Assembly (NCBI GenBank): GCA_003339415.1
Contig: PDHQ01000733.1
Coordinates: 1-10,211, forward strand
Source of the DNA: Ophiocordyceps camponoti-saundersi (nom. inval.)
Lineage: Eukaryota > Ascomycota > Sordariomycetes > Hypocreales > Ophiocordycipitaceae
Direction of reading: 5' to 3'
Length of the DNA stretch: 10,211 nucleotides
The notes beneath the pieces were generated by a model that worked only from the letters and a program-made list of their open reading frames with translations, was not told the DNA's origin and did no database searches. The position numbers and the translations under genes were made by a program. Shown piece after piece: positions 6,886 through 10,211 of this stretch; position 1 is the stretch's first letter, and every line of letters begins with the position of its first letter.

Positions 6886-7513
6886 CTTGCAAGTTTATAT
6901 AAGAGAAAGGGGGCGAGGAGGGGGGTTTATATCTAGATAAACTAAGACGTGAATATATCGTAAGTTACTTAAACGAGTGAATTGGCGGTGTTATTATGAA
7001 AACGAAGAAAAATACCGGTAAAACGAACCGTCTAAGAGAGGCGTTCGTTTGCCCTTTTCTAAGGGATAGGTATATTATAGGGCTATAAATCGCTATATTA
7101 ATAGAGAATTAGATAAGATTAGTATCGATAAAGGATAATTATAAAAGGCGTTTGCATACTACGATAAGAAAGATAAGATCCGATAAGATCCGATAAGATC
7201 TAATAATAAGAAAAGGGAAGAAGAGGAAAGTAAGAAAGCAGGGAAGAAAAGAAGAAGAAGGACGCTATACGCTATAATCTATCGTCTGGAGCGGCTAAGT
7301 CTATATCTAATTAAATGCTTAAGAAGAAAGAGCGTTATCTTAGACGAAGAGGCGTATTTCTCTAGGGTCCGAAGGGAAAGAAGAAGATAGAAACGAGCGG
7401 GAAGGATAAGATAACGGGGGGGACGAAGTCGAGAGGGAAGAGAAAACATAAAGAAACGAATAGGCACGATAAGAAGAAGACGGCTAGTTAAAGAAAGAAG
7501 AACGGGCAGAAAG
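6886..7513. promoter_or_regulatory. Leader/promoter-like block P of unit 2
   Basis: This is homologous to 4016-4661. It contains the ACCGGTAAAACGAACCG segment, TATAAAAG on + (7140-7147), the GATA array (7162-7203), GACGCTATACGCTAT (7261-7275) and purine-rich runs on +. A stretch present in unit 1 around 4480-4530 is missing here. No gene is supported. Confidence 0.45.
7162..7203 (+). promoter_or_regulatory. GATA-motif array, unit CGATAAGATC (copy 2)
   Basis: CGATAAGAAAGATAAGATC is followed by two perfect tandem CGATAAGATC units and a decayed end. Each unit contains an HGATAR site and a GATC. Unit number rises from copy 1 to copy 3. Confidence 0.55.
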
Positions 7514-7554
7514 AGAAGAAAACGACCGGGGACTACGCCTTAGGCGTCTTCCTT
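7514..7554. repeat. Degenerate inverted repeat 3
   Basis: AGAAGAAAACGACCGGGG faces CCTTAGGCGTCTTCCTT. This is the same arrangement as at 4662-4701 but with mismatches in both arms. It separates the P block from the D block. Confidence 0.45.
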
Positions 7555-7838
7555 ATTCGTAATTAAGGAGAGTAATAGAGAAGAAGTATGCCTTCTTAAG
7601 AGAACGTCGTAGGTCGGATACTAACTGCCGAATCGCAGGTCTTCGACGACTAAATCTAGTATTTGCTTCGGAAGAGCGGAAAAGAGACTAAGATAATAAC
7701 GTGCTATAACTTTAGGACCGTCTCCTCCCGGACCTACCTGGCCTAAGCTAGTAGATCGCGTTCTTCGCCTTCGTTAGATAAGACTCACGCTATAGTAGTC
7801 TTTATAGGGTCCTTGCCGCGTATCCCCTATTAAATGCC
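7555..7838 (-). pseudogene. D block, copy 1: fossil frame of unknown protein
   Basis: This matches 9608-9894. On the minus strand a frame of about 90 codons is broken only by TAA and TAG. It includes LFSALPKQILDLVVEDLRFG (about 7695-7635), then a stop, then YPTYDVLLRRH (to about 7600). Copy 2 of the block gives SALSKEI, FEDL, FGSRLSAYDILLIRH in the matching positions, with different stops. Conservation at the protein level across two RIP-hit copies supports former coding. I recognise no domain, and the start is unknown. Confidence 0.5.
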
Positions 7839-7848
7839 TTTTTTTTTT
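7839..7848. repeat. T10 tract at the end of D block copy 1
   Basis: Ten T on + (A on the minus strand) lie immediately upstream of the D-block frame on the minus strand. The matching place in copy 2 has T12-C-T10 (9895-9917). Confidence 0.8.
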
Positions 7849-7907
7849 CCTTCGCTGCGGGTTACTAATACTTCTACGTAAGCATCTATATCCGATTACG
7901 AAAAGTA

Positions 7908-7957
7908 GAAGAAGAAGAAGAAGAAGATAGCCGAGCAATATAATTTCGGCGTCTTCG
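7908..7957. repeat. (GAA)n run and inverted repeat 4
   Basis: About six to seven GAA triplets (7908-7926) lead into GATAGCCGA, which pairs with TTTCGGCGTCTTC (7944-7956). This is another form of the recurrent hairpin, with an expanded triplet arm, and it is followed by the third E block. Confidence 0.6.
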
Positions 7958-8319
7958 TTATTTACCTTTAACGGATATATTAAATAAGGAGGTGCTCTTA
8001 TAAAGAAAGGCGCGTGAGAGAGAGCAGTGGCAAGGGTAGGAGAGAGGTAAAACTAATTATCGCGAAGTAAAAGAGCCGTGAGAAGAAAAAAATAGCTCTT
8101 CTCGTTCGATTATACCTAGGAAAGTAACTATAACGTGGGAAAAAGACACTTATAGCGAATCGAAAAAGTAGAGGAAAAAAACGAGTAATACTAAGTGATA
8201 TAGGGTAATCCTCGTGATTCGTAGCAATTCTAAAGGGAAGGAAAAGAATAAGGGCTACGTAAATAGGTAGCCTAACTAGCTATATAAGGATATACTTACG
8301 GCGACTACCTTTATATTTT
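7958..8319. repeat. E block, copy 3
   Basis: This is homologous to 5749-6109 at an offset of about 2212 bp. It includes AAAGAAAGGCGCG, TAAGTGATATAGGGTAATCC, CAATTCTAAAGGGAAGG and CTAACTAGCTATATAAGGAT. The 11-bp inverted repeat seen in copy 2 is degraded in its left arm here. Confidence 0.75.
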
Positions 8320-9040
8320 AAAGGGCTTACGGCTACCTTAGTCGTTATTCCTTAAGACTATTTACACTTTACTATAATAAATTACCGAATAGAGTATCCG
8401 TTCTAGGGTGCCGAGAGATTTATCGAATTATTCGTAATTATCGTTCTTTATTACCGCCGTAATTGCAAAGTGAACTAATATCTTATCCTTTTCTATATAG
8501 AGGATTACTATCTAGCTCACCCTCCTCCTCGCCCCGAAAGCAAAAAGACTTAGACCTCTATATCCCCTAATCCTCCACGATTAAGCTATTATACTTAGAC
8601 CTGCCTATTCCCCCGGTAGTTATAAGATTCAGATCTCCCCTTCGTCTAGCTCCTCCTCGTTAATATCGTATATAGACGTGTCCGTGCGTCCTCGTTCGCG
8701 GGGCGGCAGACCGTTAGCTATTATAAGATTATCCTCGAGCCCTATTATTTTATCGTCACTAGTTAGTATTAATAGTTATTCGACGAGGTTAGGTTAGGAT
8801 ATTATATAACTAAGGCGCTTATCGAAGGAGCGAAGCTAATTCGTAAAGGATCGGATTTCCGTGGCGAAATTAATAAGCACCTATATAAGCTATCGTATAT
8901 AGGAGGCGACGTTAGCAAGAGGGTTACTATAGGCTCCGCTCCTAGCGGTAAAGTTCTCCGCGATTTGTCTTAGAGCGTTAAGGATTTAAGAAGCTATATC
9001 GTTCTCGATATTTTCTTATTCTTTATAATTAAATAATAGT
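8320..9040 (-). pseudogene. Unknown conserved frame, repeat copy 3 (best preserved)
   Basis: This is the clearest copy of the fossil. In N to C order it shows ENIENDIAS near 9020, ILNALRQIAENFTARSGAYS (about 8990-8935), a helical stretch with LANVASYIR, LINFATEIRSFTN and KRLSYIIS (about 8925-8830), PNLVE, KIIGLEDNLIIANGLPPRER (about 8765-8705), GRTDTSIYDINEEELDEGEI (about 8705-8645), LPGE, GYRGLSLFAFGARRRVS, KILVHFAITAVIKNDNYE and LGTLERILYSVIYYSKV, to about 8320. That is roughly 235-240 codons. About fifteen in-frame stops are TAA or TAG, with one TGA near 8630 where copies 1 and 2 have TAA. The N-terminal half looks alpha-helical, followed by a basic/acidic linker. I do not recognise the family. 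Confidence 0.68.
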
Positions 9041-9057
9041 CGCGACGTAAGATAGCT

Positions 9058-9083
9058 CTTAAGAATTAAACTTAAGAATTAAA
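9058..9083. repeat. 13-bp minisatellite, two units (copy 3)
   Basis: Two perfect tandem copies of CTTAAGAATTAAA. Copy 1 has one and copy 2 has three. Confidence 0.9.
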
Positions 9084-9570
9084 CTTACGAGTATATATAA
9101 GAGAAAGGGGGATAAGGGGGTTTATATATATATAAACTAGGACGTGAATATATCGTGAGTTACTTAAACGAGTAAATTAGCGGCGTTATTACGAAAACGA
9201 AGAAAGATACCGGTGAAACGAACCGTCTGAAAGAGGCGTTTATTTGCCCCTTTCTAAGGGATAGGGGTATTATAGGGCTATAAATCGCTATATTAATAGA
9301 GAAATAGATAAGATTAGTATCGATAAAGGATAACTATAAAAGGCGTCTATATGCTACGATAAGAAAGATAAGATCCGATAAGATCCGATAAGATGCGATA
9401 AGATCCGATAAGATCCGATAAGATCTAATAATAAGAAAAGGGAAGAAGAGGAAAGTAAGAAGGCGGGGAAGAAAGGAAGAAGAAGGACGCTATACGCTAT
9501 AACGTATCGTTTAAAGCCGCTAAGAAGAAGAAGACGACCAGACAAAGAATACGAACGGGGAGAAAAGGGG
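9084..9570. promoter_or_regulatory. Leader/promoter-like block P of unit 3
   Basis: This is homologous to 4016-4661 and 6886-7513. It contains ATACCGGTGAAACGAACCG, TTTCTAAGGGATAGGGG, TATAAAAG on + (9335-9342), the longest GATA array, and GACGCTATACGCTAT (9486-9500). The purine-rich part after it is shorter than in units 1 and 2. No gene is supported. Confidence 0.45.
9357..9425 (+). promoter_or_regulatory. GATA-motif array, unit CGATAAGATC (copy 3, longest)
   Basis: CGATAAGAAAGATAAGATC is followed by five tandem 10-bp units of CGATAAGATC; one unit differs at the boundary (GATGCGATAAG). Every unit carries an HGATAR site on the plus strand. It lies about 320 bp upstream of the fossil frame on the minus strand. 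Confidence 0.6.
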
Positions 9571-9607
9571 GAATACGGCCGGGCAGTACGCTATCGGTAT
9601 CTTCTTT
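9571..9607. repeat. Inverted repeat / hairpin 5
   Basis: AATACGGCCGGGC faces CTATCGGTATCTTCTTT, a mutated form of the recurrent hairpin, placed between the P and D blocks as at 7514-7554. Confidence 0.45.
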
Positions 9608-9894
9608 ATTCATCTTTTAGGAGAATAATAAAAAAGAACTATGCCTTATTAAGAGAATATCGTAGGCCGAAAGCCGACTACCGAATTATAGGTCTTCGAA
9701 AAGCAAATATTATATTTCCTTCGACAGAGCGGAAAGAGACGAAAAGAATACCGCATCGTAGCTTTAGAGCCGTCTCTACTCGGATATGCTAGCTTAGACT
9801 AGTAGATCGTGTCCTTCGCATTCAGTCGATAAGGCTCGTGCTGCTATAGTCTCTATAGGGTCCTTACCGTGCGCTCTCGATTAAAAGCTCCGTG
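9608..9894 (-). pseudogene. D block, copy 2: fossil frame of unknown protein
   Basis: This is homologous to 7555-7838. The minus-strand frame reads SLSALSKEI, stop, YLLFEDL, stop, FGSRLSAYDILLIRHSSF (about 9755-9640), matching the D block at 7555-7838. An indel in the T/C run near 9756 shifts the frame upstream of this part. Stops are TAA or TAG. Function and family are unknown. Confidence 0.5.
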
Positions 9895-9917
9895 TTTTTT
9901 TTTTTTCTTTTTTTTTT
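9895..9917. repeat. T12-C-T10 tract
   Basis: A pyrimidine run of 23 bases with a single C at 9907. A near twin, T12-C-T7, is at 10174-10193. The matching site in D block copy 1 is T10. Confidence 0.9.
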
Positions 9918-10173
9918 ATATCCGGCCAGGCTAGTCGTATTAAGGAAGCCGAAAGAATCAGGCGGATAGAGAAAGGTGAAGTGGAGGAGAAAGGAGAAGC
10001 TAGAAACGACCGGGAAGGATAACATCGCGGGAAGACGAAGTCGAGAGAGAAGAGGAAGTATAAAGAAATAAACGGGCAGTATCCCTTTAACGTCTTCTTT
10101 ATTCGTAGAGGTAGAAGCTAGAGCTAGTGTAGATAACCATAACGCTTAGGGGAATTAGGCTATTACGGCCGGC
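9918..10173. repeat. Purine-rich block, third copy, and edge of a further unit
   Basis: ATCCGGCCAGG and GGAAGCCGAAAGAATCAGG through AAACGGGCAG match 4500-4660. They are followed by AACGTCTTCTTTATTCG, the right arm of the recurrent inverted repeat without a good left arm. Bases 10103-10173 have no match that I can see in the window. No coding frame is supported. Confidence 0.6.
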
Positions 10174-10193
10174 TTTTTTTTTTTTCTTTTTTT
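10174..10193. repeat. T12-C-T7 tract at the right edge
   Basis: A pyrimidine run following ACGGCCGGC. It resembles 9895-9917 and may mark the end of another block continuing beyond the window. Confidence 0.85.
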
Positions 10194-10211
10194 CCTCTAT
10201 CCACTGCCATT

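Larger units (their letters stand above)
3338..10211. repeat. Direct-repeat subtelomeric array, about three copies of a complex unit
   Basis: The same ordered blocks recur in the same orientation. For example, AGGCGCTT with its flanks sits at 3758, 6601 and 8813, giving offsets of 2843 and 2212 bp. GGTGCGTTAGGG with its flanks sits at 4750 and 5798, with a diverged match near 8009, which again gives 2211 bp between the last two. Units 2 and 3 resemble each other more than unit 1, which lacks the left part of the unit and carries C-run and G-run expansions. The extra length between copies 1 and 2 is explained by a second E block, the G tract and a transposase-like island. Differences between copies include many C-to-T and G-to-A changes. 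The array continues off the right edge. Confidence 0.9.

Noticed and set aside
7279..7467. Minus-strand 62-codon frame in the P block of unit 2
   Set aside because: It is the translation of a purine/pyrimidine tract and has no equivalent frame in units 1 and 3.
9354..9545. Minus-strand 63-codon frame with repeated IGSYRILSHL
   Set aside because: It is the GATA minisatellite read in reverse; a 10-bp repeat is not a sensible coding unit here.
3338..10211. CRISPR-like array or rDNA/satellite
   Set aside because: Units exceed 2 kb and contain several unlike blocks. No short repeat-spacer pattern, rRNA motif or tRNA fold was seen.

Overview
The window is the left end of a chromosome of a filamentous ascomycete (Pezizomycotina). 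It opens with 21 perfect AACCCT units, which is the C-rich strand of a TTAGGG telomere. Almost everything after that is strongly depleted in CpA and TpG and rich in TpA, while CpG is kept. That is the signature of repeat-induced point mutation (RIP). I find no intact protein gene. What remains is fossil coding sequence whose in-frame stops are almost all TAA or TAG, as expected from CAA/CAG (or TGG) codons hit by RIP. The genus cannot be named from this sequence.

Layout. (1) 1-126: telomere. (2) 127 to about 1745, minus strand: gag and the start of pol of a Ty1/Copia retrotransposon. The telomere repeats begin directly inside the GAG-pre-integrase region, so integrase, reverse transcriptase, RNase H and the 3' LTR are missing. 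The last roughly 130 bases before the telomere are not RIP-mutated, unlike the rest of the element. (3) About 1746-2740: AT-rich, RIP-degraded DNA with no recognisable gene, possibly the leader and 5' LTR of the Copia copy. (4) About 2741-3337: another decayed segment that begins with a RIP-spared island. (5) 3338-10211: a direct-repeat array of a complex unit present about three times. The offset is 2212 bp between copies 2 and 3, and 2843 bp between copies 1 and 2.

Each array unit, read on the minus strand towards the telomere, has four parts: a pyrimidine-rich leader (purine-rich on +) with a GATA-motif minisatellite and a 13-bp minisatellite; a decayed open frame of up to about 240 codons for a protein I do not recognise, with the same frame visible in all three copies; a trailing 'E' block; and a recurrent inverted repeat (AAGAAGACGGCCG / CGGCGTCTTCTT). 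A further 'D' block with a second fossil frame occurs twice. Copy 1 is the odd one: it carries C-runs of 8, 12 and 10, and it is followed by a 63-base G homopolymer and an island (5152 to about 5640) that resembles the charged C-terminal tail of a fungal DNA transposase.

The Copia gag-pol, the repeated unknown frame and the D-block frame all point towards the chromosome end. The most interesting points are the telomere sitting in a retrotransposon with a RIP-free edge, and the tandem subtelomeric unit with its fossil gene and GATA-site array.
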